Positions 10,479 through 22,173 of a stretch of DNA of 64,000 nt are shown here, piece after piece. A program made the translations under genes and the position numbers. The DNA lies in NCBI GenBank assembly GCA_963576725.1, contig OY755242.1:4593093-4657092 (forward strand). Direction: 5' to 3'. A model generated the notes under the pieces. That model searched no databases, was not told where the DNA came from, and saw nothing but the letters and a program-made list of their open reading frames with translations. Within the stretch, counting starts at the first letter, position 1. Every line of letters begins with the position of its first letter. The stretch comes from Azorinus chamasolen. Lineage: Eukaryota > Mollusca > Bivalvia > Cardiida > Solecurtidae.

Positions 10479-11487
10479 GCTCCGATTTGTTGCAGTCTTT
10501 ACTTAATTCCGATTGGTTGAATATCTTGAGAAACTATTGAGCGATTGTCAACTAGGTTGGATACTGACGGGACACCGAGGTACTCATCTGAATCCAGTAT
10601 GTTGAGCCTATGAAAATGCAAAGCATGTTGCGCTTTGCAGATTAAAGGTTTAGATTCACAATCTGTAAGCGTGGCATTTACGCATCATGTCCACTTGTAT
10701 ATATTTGATTTAGAATACTTTTAGTTTTGACACTTTCTGTCAGTACATTATCTGTCATACACGATCCTAGATTTTTATAAACGCAATTTAGCTATACTCA
10801 GCGCGTATTATATTACAATATTAATTTGTCACATTATAAATCAATTTCTGTAAAATAAACGAAATAACAGTCCACGTTTTACACCTTTCCATGCTAAAGA
10901 ATTATGTTAGAAATACTAACATCATTATATTTAAGAACCGAATTTTATAATGCCATGTGTTCATATAAAGTTTTGATAATGGCATTGTCTGTAGTTATAT
11001 TTGTTATAATTTTATAAGCAAACAGAGCCGATCCTGCATGATCCTGGTCTACTTTGTTTGCAATGTCGTGAAAGGGCGTTTATATGAAGGAAATGATTAA
11101 CCCTTATCCAAACTGTTTGCATAGGTAATAACAGATCCGGCATTGGCAGTGAAAGGATTAAACAAGCCATATCCTATTTTAATCTCATCATTGTAAGAAA
11201 ATATCCGCTTATGTCCGTTAGCAGGAACGTTGATACTAGCCTACGTGTGTACATGTATATAGATCTAAGGGGTATAGAAAAGGGTGGAAATTCCGACAAG
11301 AAACAGTTGTACTACAATTCAAATTTAATAATAAATAAATATATATTGACAATTTCCTCAACTGGTTTCACTTACCCAGATAACACGATTCGTCTGCGAT
11401 ACATCTGATACATGTTAACCTTTTTTGTCATTTTCATAAAGAAGATTGCTTGAATAAATGATGAATATTGTAAGAATAAATTATTTA
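10479..11487. other. Non-coding stretch with MITE fragments
   Basis: No gene recognised. It contains an E/J-type core (about 10525-10605, GATACTGACGGGACACCGAG), a family A right-arm fragment (11015-11095) and directly behind it a half family B element (11093-11161, ending GGCAGTGAAAGGATTAA). Confidence 0.55.
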
Positions 11488-11647
11488 CAGTAAACCCCTC
11501 TAAATCGGAATTAAGAACAATTAAGGTCTTTTGAGGCAAGTGCCTGCTTAATGCAGGGTGAAAGTCATGCATTAAGCTGTAATCTGTCTGAATGACTGAC
11601 TGGCACTGCTACTAATTCTAACGGCCAGTTTAGAGGGGTGTTTACTG
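11488..11647 (+). mobile_element. Family F MITE, TA-flanked
   Basis: CAGTAAACCCCTCTAAATCGG and the inverse AGAGGGGTGTTTACTG, with TA on both sides. The interior carries TTAATGCAGGGTGAAAGTCA and a shortened right arm. Confidence 0.8.
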
Positions 11648-11689
11648 TAATATTCCCTATGATTTTGATCTTGATTAGTATCTGATGTG

Positions 11690-12060
11690 GCCAATCATTT
11701 ATTGAATAAAGTGGTTGCTAAATGCAGAGCAAAAGTAATTCAGAAAGATCCTACAGGAACTTTCTGCATTAAGTTTGACCTGCATTAAGCTATCACCTGT
11801 CTGACGGACCCATACTTACACCGATGTTTTGATGACCGCTTGAGACAGGCTATACTGTAATGTCATTATTTCTGACATACATATCCATCCAATAAATGGT
11901 ATAAATACACTGAAAAGCTTATGCAGTTAGTGCATGGAAAATGTTATGCACAAAGCTCCCATGGGAGCTTTCTGTATAACCTTCTTCCTGCATTAAGCTA
12001 CCGTCTGCTTTGAAATATCTTCGTGTTCATTAATTAACTGGTAGATTTAGAGGTATTATA
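11690..12060 (+). mobile_element. Two degraded family F elements
   Basis: The first (about 11690-11857) has the core AGAAAGATCCTACAGGAACTTTCTG and ends GCTATACTG-TA. The second (about 11905-12058) has AAAGCTCCCATGGGAGCTTTCTG and TGCATTAAGCTACCGTCTGC. Outer termini are weak. Confidence 0.6.
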
Positions 12061-12284
12061 TTGCACATAATTGATAATCATGCTGCAGGGTTTTTTCTAC
12101 TCATTATACCGGATGCACTTTACCCATCGTCTGTATGCATAGTGCATACTGGGGATGTCTTCCATCAGAACAAAATAATCTAATATCAGAGCAAATTGAT
12201 AAAACATGTTCAATAGTGGAATTAATTAGTTTTCAATTTTTTAATTTCCTTTTATACATCCGTTACAAATTGATTCCGATTCAT

Positions 12285-12500
12285 TTAACCCTTTCGCTGC
12301 CAATGCCGGATATGTGATTACCTATGCAAACAGTTTGAATCCAGATGAGACGCCGAGTAACTCGGCGTCTCATCAGGATCCAAACTGTTTGTTACTGTTA
12401 CTATGTTTTTTGAAACAAAAATGACGAAAATAAAAAGAATGACATTTTGTAGCAGACGACAAAGTTAGCAGACGACAGAGTTTGGCAGCGAACGGGTTAA
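12285..12500 (+). mobile_element. Family B MITE, intact
   Basis: TTAACCCTTTCGCTGCCAAT to GGCAGCGAACGGGTTAA. The central palindrome has arms beginning AAACAGTTTG and centre GACGCCGAGTAACTCGGCGTC. Subterminal AGCAGACGACAAAGT is repeated twice near the right end. Confidence 0.9.
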
Positions 12501-14884
12501 TGGGTATCGTTACGTCTTATACTACAGGGAAACATACTACGAAATAACTTATGCAAACTGATTGGATACTGATCAAACACCGAATCCCTCGATATCAAGA
12601 CGCTCATATCTTTATAAAAAATAAAAAGAAAGAAAAAATGTTAACCTTTCGAAAAGGTATGAATATTTTCTGTTGACATTACTTTTACTTAACAGACTAA
12701 AGGGTGCAGCTGGAGGTTCCCGCGTGTAAGTCAACACAGCCGTAAACATGCATATTAAAATCAAGTATCCATAGCTCTACTCATAAAATAATGTCCGTTC
12801 AATCTCTAATATTGTGCATGTTTCACTCACTTGGAGCTTCTGATGACCCATTGTGCAAGTGTCCAAAGGTTTTGGATCCTAGTCTCATAGCCATATATCA
12901 GATAAACACATGCCAGGTTAGCTCTGTATTATACCGTGACCCTGATCCTATAGCAGCCATCTGATCTTGGTCTACTCGGTTTAATCCTATACTCAATACA
13001 TACGCATGGCCTTGTCTTTGCAAACAGAGTCGATTCAGATCAGACGGCTCCTATAGGAGCCGTCTATTCAGGATCTTTTCTGTTTTCTTATGAAAACTAT
13101 AGATATGATTCAACAATTATATATATATAATTACGAATATATACGGAATATGCACCGAGTCTCAGTTTAATCTGGTCAAGTATTGTCCTGCATTTTTACC
13201 TGTCAAAATGTGAATATTCGTACGTCACTAAAATGATATATTTAGCTTCGGTAAATCTGTGTTTCAAATGTTTTACACGAGATTCACAATAAATATACAT
13301 GTACTCGAATAAGCCAAATAGGAAAGCTTTTATTAGCGGAAACAATCAATATCAACCAAAGCTATATATGGCATGTTCAGCAAGTGTATAATTATCTAAA
13401 TTTTGACAGGTTAAAAAAAAGGACAACAATATTTATTTCCAAATCATAATCTGGTTAGATATCAATTTTGTGGAACATTAACGAGGTCAAACGTTTTCCG
13501 AGGTCGAATTAAGTCAAATGCATATAATGCTTACAGAAAATCAAACTATTCTTGTGTAACGGAGATGTATTTTGCCGTGTTTTCAAAAGTTATCTCCCTT
13601 GTATAAGTTGACTACATTTGTTCTCGGTTCCCGAACTTTCTAAATTTGGCTTCAAACATTTTACAGATCCCGTTACAAGGTAGATATATGAATTGTTCAG
13701 TATTCGTATCCGTCAAAAAGATCAGTCAGACCCAGTTTATATGTATAGCACTTGTGTTATTTGTTTATTCATTGATTTTATAGCGATCTAACTGTAATCA
13801 TGTTTCAGTTGTTAGGCGCTCATTCGGTATCGCACACGCACAGACTGCGTGGTTATTAAGAGTTGATTCCCTTGGTTTTCAGAGATACGTTCACCAGGCG
13901 GCGCCACATGCACACCTGGCGTATATAGAACCCTCGCTTCACTCTGTTCAGCCTGACTGAAATTGTCAGCCGACCAGTTAACATCGCAAGGAATAAATAG
14001 AAGAACGAGCACAGCAATAGTATATTACTTGTACTTGTATATTGATGGGAGTTCGGAGACTTTGGACAAGTGCTGGAAACCTTCAGGCATTAATGCAATG
14101 CAGAAGAACCTCAGAACTATCTCCGGGTCGCCACTTCTATCTTTATAATTTGAGACCGACTTCATTGGTTTATTTTATACAGCTATCAGTAGCTGGGTAC
14201 ATCCATACCTGGACAGGTTTGTAGGTGTTTCAGACAGAGTGTCTGAAGGCAGTAATTTAGCTCTGGGAGCAAGGTTAAACCGAAGTCATATTTTGTGATC
14301 TGAAATCATAGTTTTAGGTTTGGAACCATAAACCATACTTTTAGGTTTGGAACCATAAACTGAGGTTCCAGGTAGCTTACGCATATTCCTTGAGGTTTTT
14401 TTTTTATACGTCAGTGATTATAATCGCTAATCACTGTTTGATTTCTTGTGATTCTTTTTAAGGCAAGAAGCCATAAATCATTGTTTGTGATTTTAAAGTT
14501 AATTCTGTTTGAGGCAGGCAGCCAGTTCTAATCATTTTATATAATCATTATACCTAATTAGTTGTAGTTCTTAACCCATTTTTAATGTTTCATTGTTCTT
14601 TAATCATAGGCTAGGTAGCCGCGGGGAAAAATCCATGTTCTTGTCCATTTTTGTATTGATATATTGAATCCGCTCGGTACATCACTCGGTGCACGTTACA
14701 TTTGGTCCCTTTCACAACGTGATTACTAGTATGTCCAATGTTCGTAAATAGGTTGGTACCAATTACCGTTAATTAAACGAAATTGCATTAAATAGTGTTT
14801 CATCATTATATAGCCACCTGGCTAATTGATTCCAAATGTACTCACCAAATAAATCACAATATATGCCCTTAATCGACTTACCGC
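12501..14884. other. Long non-coding stretch; possible LTR remnant
   Basis: No host gene seen. Small MITE pieces lie at 12548-12600, 12940-12982 and 13018-13095 (a clean GACGGCTCCTATAGGAGCCGTC hairpin). Around 13800-14710 is a more GC-rich block with a TATA-like GCGTATATAGA at about 13918 and CACGTTACATTTGG near 14690-14704, which resembles an LTR end followed by a primer-site region. No second copy or ORF supports this. Confidence 0.35.
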
Positions 14885-14990
14885 GACCGTAATCGCATTT
14901 GCAAACAGATTGGATCCAGGTGAGACGCCGAGTAACTCGGCGTCTTATCAGGATCCAAGCTGTTTGACACTTGGTGAATAGTTTTCAAAA
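14885..14990 (+). mobile_element. Family E core hairpin
   Basis: ATTTGCAAACAGATTGGATCC...GACGCCGAGTAACTCGGCGTC...GGATCCAAGCTGTTTGACAC. It has the E-type outer sequence (CGACCGTAATCGCATTTGC) rather than B ends. Confidence 0.65.
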
Positions 14991-15246
14991 GTCTGTATCG
15001 TGGCACTTTGGTTGGTCGAATTGGAAGGAATCAGATCTAGAGATTTGTTACACTGGAATAAAGGTAGAAATCAGTAAAATCACAAACCTATCTATCTACC
15101 GCAAAACAAGTGTTTATATCCTATCCATTATCGGCAACGCATTTAGGTTTTGAAGAACTCGAAGCGCTATCTAAACGTTATGCAATTAAGTCACAGAATA
15201 AAGCACGAATTAGAGGCCTCAGGTTTATTTACTGGCATATATTAGA

Positions 15247-15482
15247 TTAACCCTTTACTCCAGAAATACGCATTTTAATGTATTTACAAAGTAGACACAC
15301 ACTCGGAACTCCTCGGCTATTTCTATCGAACTCTGACGGAATACGGCGAGTAGCTACGATTGAGTAGACACAGATCGAATGGGTCCTAAATGAGCCGCCT
15401 GACCAGGATTTGCTCTGTTTATTTATGAACTAAATTCAGCAGTTTCTGCCATGACCAACACGTCCTGTTTATTCATATGGCA
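15247..15482 (-). mobile_element. Family C MITE fragment
   Basis: TTAACCCTTTACTCCAGAAA at the left, a degraded GGGTCCTAAATGAGCCGCC hairpin, and a family C right half. Confidence 0.6.
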
Positions 15483-15936
15483 TTATCCCTTTCTTCCATA
15501 AATATTTATGTAAGAAATAATGCCGTTATGAATATTGATTAGATTAACCCTTTCGCTGCCAAACTCTGTCGTCTGCTAACTTTGTCGTCTGCTACAAAAT
15601 TTCATTCTTTTGATTTTCTTGTTTTAAAAACATGGTAACAGTAACAAACAGTTTGGATCCTGATGAGACGCCGAGTTACTCGGCGTCTCATCTGGATCCA
15701 AACTGTTTGCATAGGTAATCACAGATCCGGCATCGGCAGCGAAAGGGTTAATGTGTTATAATAGCACGTGGACACAGGAAAGGTTGGCCAAGGCATAAAC
15801 TGTAGAATCATGTCTATATTATATCATACGCAAACAGAGCAGACCCTCATCAGACTGCTCCTATAGGAACCGTCTGATCTGGGTCTGCTCTGTTTGCAAA
15901 TGGAGTTTAAAGGCATATTTATGGAGTAAAGGGTTA
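15483..15936 (+). mobile_element. Family C MITE split by a nested family B element
   Basis: The left part (TCCCTTTCTTCCATAAATAT ... TTGATTAGATTAA) and right part (TTAATGTGTTATAATAGCAC ... GGAGTAAAGGGTTA) form one C element, with the B copy at 15544-15751 between them. Its own hairpin is AGACTGCTCCTATAGGAACCGTC at about 15857. Confidence 0.8.
15544..15751 (-). mobile_element. Family B MITE nested in C; shows TTAA duplication
   Basis: Runs TTAACCCTTTCGCTGCCAAA to GGCAGCGAAAGGGTTAA in inverse orientation to 12285. The interrupted C element continues on both sides. TTAA is present at each junction, so the target duplication is TTAA. Confidence 0.92.
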
Positions 15937-15944
15937 TATAAAAT

Positions 15945-16712
15945 AATCTAATTGAAATTAATGATGTCATTATTTTTACCTGAATATTCATTGGGTATAG
16001 TGTTAAATGTAAAAGGAGATTTCAAATCCTAAAGACGTCGCGCTTACCCACTGCATCACACAGACCAAATGAAGACTATTGTAGTGTTAGCTTTTCAGTT
16101 AACTTCCTGTAGTGTTAACTTAATCCACCGCTGGCAAACGCGTTTTTGGTAAGAATCAAGTCAGGAAATAAAGATAAACAGATACATAGGTTTTTTTATT
16201 GTTTTCTTTTCATTCTCTGATAATTTGATTGAGAAGCTTTTAAAGGGGTGGTCATTGTCATAGACCTATATAAATATAGCCTGATCAGTTCCATCGATTT
16301 ATGAGTAGGCCTATCTAAAAATAGAAACCGAGACGACGGAGCTCAAATTTGTTCAAAAAGCCTCCGGAAGAAAATAATCATGTCTATTTGAATCAACATA
16401 TTGACATTCTCGATTCAAATGATCTTATTTTTCAAATTCAACCACGTTTTCCACTGTTGTAATTTAACTATTTTCCTTCGTGGTAGCTCATTAAATTTAC
16501 GTCTAAATAGAACTGAAAAGGTAGCTTCGCTGATAAAAACAACACATTTTTAATGCAAATTATTTCATTGTCATCAATTTTGTAATGTTTTATGAGTCTA
16601 TGATAAAAGAAGATAAAACTTAATTGACTGGATAAATCGAATAATAGGTTAGTGCCGTAGATGGGACGCCTTTATCCGTCCATTTAATTTCAGCAATCCG
16701 AATATATATGCA
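15945..16712. other. Non-coding stretch
   Basis: A family C right-end fragment (15945-16010), then about 700 bases with no ORF, repeat or RNA gene that I recognise. Confidence 0.5.
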
Positions 16713-17107
16713 CAGTTAAACCGCGTTAACTCAAATTATTAGTATAGAAAGAATGATAATTTGTAGGCAGGTAGTTGCTTAATGCAGGGTAAAGGTCATG
16801 CAGAAAGCTCACAGAGGAGTTTCACCCTGCATTAAGCTGCCACCTGTCTTGAAGATCAGTAATTATTATTTGAGAGTTAGAGTAATCAAACTTTATTATG
16901 TACAGTAGAACCCCTCTAATGCTACCACTTAATAAATACACATGGTTGTCTCTATAAGCAGGTGGTTGCTTAATGCAGGGCAAAAGTAATGCAGAAAGCT
17001 CCTCTAGGAGCTTTCTGCATTACTTTTGTCCTGCATTAAGCTACCACCTGCATCTAGCACCCAGAATTATACCTCTTTCAGGTGGTCGCATTAGCGGGGT
17101 TTTACTG
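16713..17107 (+). mobile_element. Two adjacent family F MITEs
   Basis: The first (16713-16899) is worn. The second (16903-17107) is clean: CAGTAGAACCCCTCTAATGC ... TTAGCGGGGTTTTACTG, flanked by TA. Its core is the palindrome GTAATGCAGAAAGCTCCT with its inverse. Confidence 0.85.
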
Positions 17108-17602
17108 TATCTGGTAACAGGATAATTATACAAGACTGTTTTAACATTTTGGTAGGTGGAAGAATAAAAGGTGTATAAAATTTAGCATAATCATAATCTT
17201 AAATTTGAAAGTTGTGAAACATTTACAACGGAAACGGCTAAAACACCTCATAGCAGGTGACAAATACTTTCTCAAATAGCGACATTTTGTTCACTATAAT
17301 TGGGACCGCCATACGATTTAAATGGCGAAAGCCTGCATTCGATCGAGGAATGTGTAGCATTGCCGACATCTCCGATGCGATCCGGGTGAGTTATACGGGC
17401 GGTACAGAATATTGTAGATAAGAGTTCTAACGGCAGGCGGTACTGGCGGGCCGAAAAGAATAATGCCACATTTTCAACAATGAGACAATGCTTTGACTTC
17501 GAATAAGGAAATGTTAATACCACAGAAAGCAGTCCACCGGGGTTATTTTAACCTGCAAAGTGATCTACTGACCTGATATGGAAATGCTACAATGCACTAT
17601 GT
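17108..17602. other. Non-coding stretch
   Basis: No recognisable gene or repeat. The minus-strand open frame at 17272-17523 has no known domain and is probably chance. Confidence 0.4.
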
Positions 17603-17850
17603 TATTACCTCATTCTTTGCTGAATATTCATGAAAGAAATAATGACACGATTAATTGTTAGCTGAATGGTTATAACGGCATATGGCGTATGTTGTTTTTG
17701 GTAGAAGCTGTCAAGTCAGATCTGTCATAATTCCATAAGCAAACAGAGTAAGTTAACCCTGATCAGACGGCTAGTCTGATCTTGGTCTACTGTATTTGCA
17801 AAGGCGTGAAAAGGCCTTTATATGAAGGAAAGGTTTAAGGCACTGAACAA
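17603..17850 (+). mobile_element. Family C MITE, worn
   Basis: GAATATTCATGAAAGAAATA at the left, shortened hairpin GATCAGACGGCTAGTCTGATC, right end TATATGAAGGAAAGGTTTAAG. Confidence 0.7.
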
Positions 17851-18023
17851 GAACCCGTTTACCAGACAATCTAACGTATAAACGATTGAGCGTTACGCTG
17901 TACATAATTATTCTGAATATGTACGCAACGTTACTTTCCTTGACACAAACAACGGCAACTGGTGTCATTTACGTCATGTTCGGCGTATGAGGTTATCGAT
18001 ATGTTACTAAGAAAATAGAAATA

Positions 18024-18508
18024 AATCTTTGACTCCACTGATACGCCCTTTAGTACCTTTGCAAACAGAGTAGACCCATATCAGATGGTTTCTGTGGGAG
18101 CCTTCTGATCGGAATCTGCTCTCTTTGCTTATAAACAATGGAGATCTACAGTGTCTACAGTGTCTGCAATGGTTAAACTGTGATTTCGTATGCCGTTAAA
18201 TCTTTATCTAATTGATATTCATGGTGCCATTATTACTTACATGAATATTTATTGTGTAAATGGTTGAATGTCGTTCAATTAGCCCTTTCCCTGTTCTGCG
18301 TTTATTCCAAATTTCAATACCTAATAGTCTTGGAAAAAACATTTACAACAAAATATGGAAAGTGGAACATTGTAGCTATTTTAGAAAGTAAAGAAGCATA
18401 TTTTTCAAACCCCATGAGCAAACAGAGCAGATCATGACCAGACGGCTCCCTGGGTCTACTCTGCGTATGCAAATGCGTGAAAACACATTTATATGAAGGA
18501 AAGGGCTA
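18024..18508. mobile_element. Family C and reversed family A MITEs side by side
   Basis: C-type element at about 18024-18267 (hairpin AGATGGTTTCTGTGGGAGCC). The reversed A-type element at 18278-18508 starts TAGCCCTTTCCCTGTTCTGC and ends GTGAAAACACATTTATATGA...GGGCTAA; most of one hairpin arm is lost. Confidence 0.7.
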
Positions 18509-18639
18509 AACCATATACATGTCCTCCTATACAAGGAACATAGACGAATAATGTTAACCTGGATAAAACATTTCTTGAACAAGCTCTGTGATCAGAGTAC
18601 TCATTGTTTCTTTTTTGAATTTATTTGAACCATTAATGT

Positions 18640-18750
18640 GTTGGAACCTAGTGTATAAAGCCTTTGCAAACAGCATCGACCCAGGTCAAGGGGCTTTGGA
18701 GGGAATCCATTGACCATGGTCTGTACTATTTGTCAATTATAATCATATTC
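18640..18750 (+). mobile_element. Family I hairpin
   Basis: GCAAACAGCATCGACCCAGG...GGTCTGTACTATTTGTC with weak central pairing. Confidence 0.5.
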
Positions 18751-18866
18751 TTCAGTGGTAAATTTGGTGCAATTGATGCTTGATTAATATTAAAAAAGGA
18801 GGAAATAATTTTAACTTTTCAGCAGAAAAGAAGTTTTTAAAAACATTTCCATTGGTGTAATCATAC

Positions 18867-19651
18867 AGTAAAATTCCGATAGTTCCACGATGGTTCGAAC
18901 ACTTAAAGAAGCGTCATTATAGGTCTTTACAGTAACACCAGAGAGTTTGAAGACCAAAACACGGGATCTTTACAGTAGACCCCAGATAGTTTGAACGAAC
19001 ATGTGTGACTAAAACCAGTATCATTATCAGTCTCTACAGTAGAGCCCCAATAGTTCGAACACTAAAACCGGTATCATTATCAGTCTTTTCACTAGACCCT
19101 CAATAGTTTCGAACACTAAAATTCAGTATCATTATCAGTCTTTACAGTATACCCACAACAGTTCGAACAATAAACCCAGTATCATTATCAGTCTTTACAG
19201 TAGACCCACAACAGTTCGAACAATAAACCCAGTATCATTATCAGTCTTTACGGTAGACCCCAGATAGTTTGAACGAACATTTGTGACTAAAATCAGTATT
19301 AGAATCAGTCTTTACAATATACCCGCAACAGTTCGAACACTAAACCCAGTATCATTATGAGTCTTTACAGTAGACCCCAATAGTTCGAACACTAACCCTA
19401 GTATCATTATCAGTCTTTACAGTAGACCCCAATAGTTCGAACAATAAACCCAGTATCATTATCAGTATCATTATCAGTCTTTGCAGTAGACCCCCAATAG
19501 TTCGAACACTAAAACCAGTATCCTTATCAGCTTTAAGATAGGTGGCAGCTTAATACAGGATGAAAGTGAAACAGGAAGCTCCTAAAAAGGCACCAACTAT
19601 TCAGTACTGAAAGTTCGAAGTATCGAGTATTTCCCTGTATTTCTTTTGTAG
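18867..19651 (+). repeat. About 53-bp tandem array inside an F-like element
   Basis: Roughly 11 units built on TTTACAGTAGACCCCAATAG followed by TTCGAACACTAAAACCAGTATCATTATCAG. The unit contains the F-type terminus CAGTAGACCCC. The right side (19540-19651) is a normal F interior and ends TCGAGTATTTCCCTGTA, inverse to the first terminus at 18867 (CAGTAAAATTCCGATAGTTC). So one terminal repeat of a MITE was amplified in place. Confidence 0.8.
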
Positions 19652-20088
19652 GACGTGAAACGTACCTTGGTATGACATTTAAATTTGGACTAATATACTT
19701 TATAAACTATGAGAGTTATGGTGTCAAAGCGAAGAACTAACTTTTACGATATTATTGCAGTGGTGGTAAAACCTCTCTAATCCCAGCATTTAATAAAGAT
19801 GAATTGAGATATTTAGGCTCAGACTCAAAGGATTGCTAACCACGAAGTCTGGTTAACGAGATACAATTTGTATATTTCATTGTGATGGAAAAAGGCAAAG
19901 GACGAACAGACAGGAAGTCTCTGACAATTCAAGCTTTGAGCGGAAGACTGCCTTAACTACATTGTACGGAGTGACCTCTGCAAACAATTTCTATACAAAT
20001 CAGATGTTGAATAACTCGGCGTTGACACTGCCAAACGGTTATCTTAATTCTGCCACAGTATGTAATTGAGTAAGGCAGCTGTACAGTG
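19652..20088. other. Non-coding stretch
   Basis: A partial F terminus (about 19760) and a decayed E/J core (about 19975-20055, GTTGAATAACTCGGCGTTGAC). No gene seen. Confidence 0.45.
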
Positions 20089-20344
20089 CTTAAACTTTTC
20101 CATGTTCTATGTTTATTCAAAATTTATATACCTACTGAATATTCATGGACAAAATAGTTATAATGACATATAAAGAGTTGAAAAAGTATCGATTTAAGAA
20201 TGTAAAGAAACATATCTTTCAAATACAATTAGCAAACAGAGCAGACTCTGATGAGACGGCTTCTATGGGAGCCGTTTGATCTGGATCTAACTCTGTTTGC
20301 AAATGCATTAAAACACGTCTATAAAGATATGAAGGAAATGGTTA
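20089..20344 (-). mobile_element. Family A MITE, reversed
   Basis: Starts with AAACTTTTCCATGTTCTATG and ends AAACACGTCTATAAAGATATGAAGGAAATGGTTAA. Hairpin AGACGGCTTCTATGGGAGCCG. Confidence 0.75.
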
Positions 20345-20620
20345 AAAAAAAAAGAAGAAATATCAACTAATAGCCACTTTTAAGGAAAACATTCTTATAA
20401 AGTTTAAATAAAGCAGTTTACTATATTTTACACTCTTTCCTTTACATATTTTGCTTGTTTGTTGTATTTTGTATGAAAAAACAATAAAGCCACACATTCT
20501 GTTTCGGGTCCCATCTTACTTTCAACATTATTTTTCTTTCACTTAAGATAGGAACGCCTCAGTTAATGCCTATGGATTGTCCGAGTCAATTTACTTCATG
20601 CATATTTTATAGACCCCCTC

Positions 20621-20850
20621 TTAACCCTTTCCTCCATAAATACGCATTTCTACACCTCTGTACAAGTCACCTGTTGAAAACCATTGTGATAAATAGAGCA
20701 TTTGCTCCTATAGGAGCAAATGCTCTATTTATCACAATGGTTTCAAACTACAAAATTCTAAATTTTTCCGTTTCACTAGTAAATGCTCCTTTTCGGTAGA
20801 TTTATTCAAAGTGGGTGGATCTAAAAATATCCTATGAGGGAATGGGTATA
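20621..20850 (+). mobile_element. Family D MITE
   Basis: TTAACCCTTTCCTCCATAAA to CCTATGAGGGAATGGGTA. The palindrome AAACCATTGTGATAAATAGA... is intact over about 66 bp. Confidence 0.85.
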
Positions 20851-20889
20851 CGACTAATACATATATGCGAATGGGTACTAAACATTCTG

Positions 20890-21130
20890 CCACAAACCCG
20901 CAAACCTGGTGTAAGTCCCCAGTGGCCATTTTGGCTATTGACTGTTCCGAGGGGTACTCCTACTTTCACCTATGATCGTCTACTTTGTCATTTTATATGG
21001 TTAATGTTTAATGGTTTATGTCTTGATATGCGACGCGTTATGTTTTATGTTGTAATTGTGCCATTTCTTGTTTTATGGTGTTTGGTGCTGTGTCCTTTCG
21101 TATGTGGCTCTCCCTGCTGGACTGTCCCCC
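20890..21130 (+). repeat. Interspersed repeat K, copy 1
   Basis: CCCCAGTGGCCATTTTGGCT...GTTCCGAGGGGTACTCC matches copies at 27950-28330 (inverted) and 30241-30700. It is probably the 3' part of an older retroelement or SINE; the class is not determined. Confidence 0.6.
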
Positions 21131-21271
21131 CCACACTTTTGAATGACAAACAATGATAGCCCTGAGCAGAGGGATTCTTTAGGAGCCCTCCTATCTGGAT
21201 CTACACTATTTGCAAATGCCCGTGCTTGTGTGTTGCGCATTCAAAGAGTTAATTAATATAAACTGGTGTAT

Positions 21272-21484
21272 TTAACCATTTCCTCTATGAATATTAATTT
21301 AAGAAATTATGACACCATGAATTAAATTCATGAATTAATTAAATTTATTAATTAACTATTGTTTTGTATAATAGCATATGGACATAGATATTTTTGGCAC
21401 AGTCAGACCTATAGGAGCCGTCTGCTCTGGGTCTTCTCTGTTTGTAAAGACGTAGAAAGGCGTATTTATGGAATAAAGGGTTAA
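21272..21484 (+). mobile_element. Family C MITE
   Basis: TTAACCATTTCCTCTATGAA to GGAATAAAGGGTTAA. One hairpin arm is reduced. It carries a local ATTAATTAAATTTATTAATT palindrome. Confidence 0.75.
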
Positions 21485-21737
21485 ACAGAGTAGATCCAGA
21501 TCAGAGGGCTCCGATGTTATATAACGTTTTCCTTGAGTCTGAAATAATTCCCAAGCAACTGACCAATCAGATACATGAGGATGATATCAGACACAAACTC
21601 AGAGACTGTATAACCTTGTTCTCTGATGTCTACTTCACCTTAGCCTGCTGAGTAAATTATTTTTACAGAATTGTTCAACAACTACATTTTCAAATTTCAA
21701 AGTTATAATCAATCTGTCTCCCAAATGTAAGCAGGGT

Positions 21738-21843
21738 GTCAAACAGTTTGGATCCTGATGATACGCCCTGAACAAATGATTCTGATCTGGATCTACTCTG
21801 TTTACAAAGGCATAGAAAGGCTTATTTATGGAGCAAAGGGTAA
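21738..21843 (+). mobile_element. B/C recombinant fragment
   Basis: Starts with the family B arm (CAAACAGTTTGGATCCTGATG) and ends with a family C arm and terminus (GGATCTACTCTGTTTACAAA...GGAGCAAAGGG). Confidence 0.6.
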
Positions 21844-21864
21844 ATGTAGTATGCAAGTAATATT

Positions 21865-22116
21865 TTAACCCTTTACCTGATAGAAGCGGCTTTTAGCGTG
21901 TTTGATTTATTCCTCCGCTGAAGAAAATAGTTCAAATTCATACAGTCATGAACATATTGCATAATAAATATTTTCTATATCCTAGTAGGTGGTAGCTTAA
22001 AGCAGGCTGAAAGTAAAGCAGAATGCGCCTTAAGGCGCATTCTGCTTTACTTTCAACCTGCTTTAAGTGGTCATATGTCTTCAAAACTAGAAACAGGCTA
22101 TTGGGTAAAGGGTTAA
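21865..22116 (+). mobile_element. Chimeric MITE: TTAA-type ends, F-type hairpin
   Basis: Outer ends TTAACCCTTTACCTGATAGA / TTGGGTAAAGGGTTAA belong to the TTAA group. The central hairpin (GAAAGTAAAGCAGAATGCGCCTTAAGG...) is homologous to the pogo-like F core at 360 and 39032. It is complete at both ends. Confidence 0.85.
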
Positions 22117-22173
22117 AGTTCCTTTAGGAGCTCTCTATATAAAGTTAGTCCTACAGTATGCCACTACTTGCTT

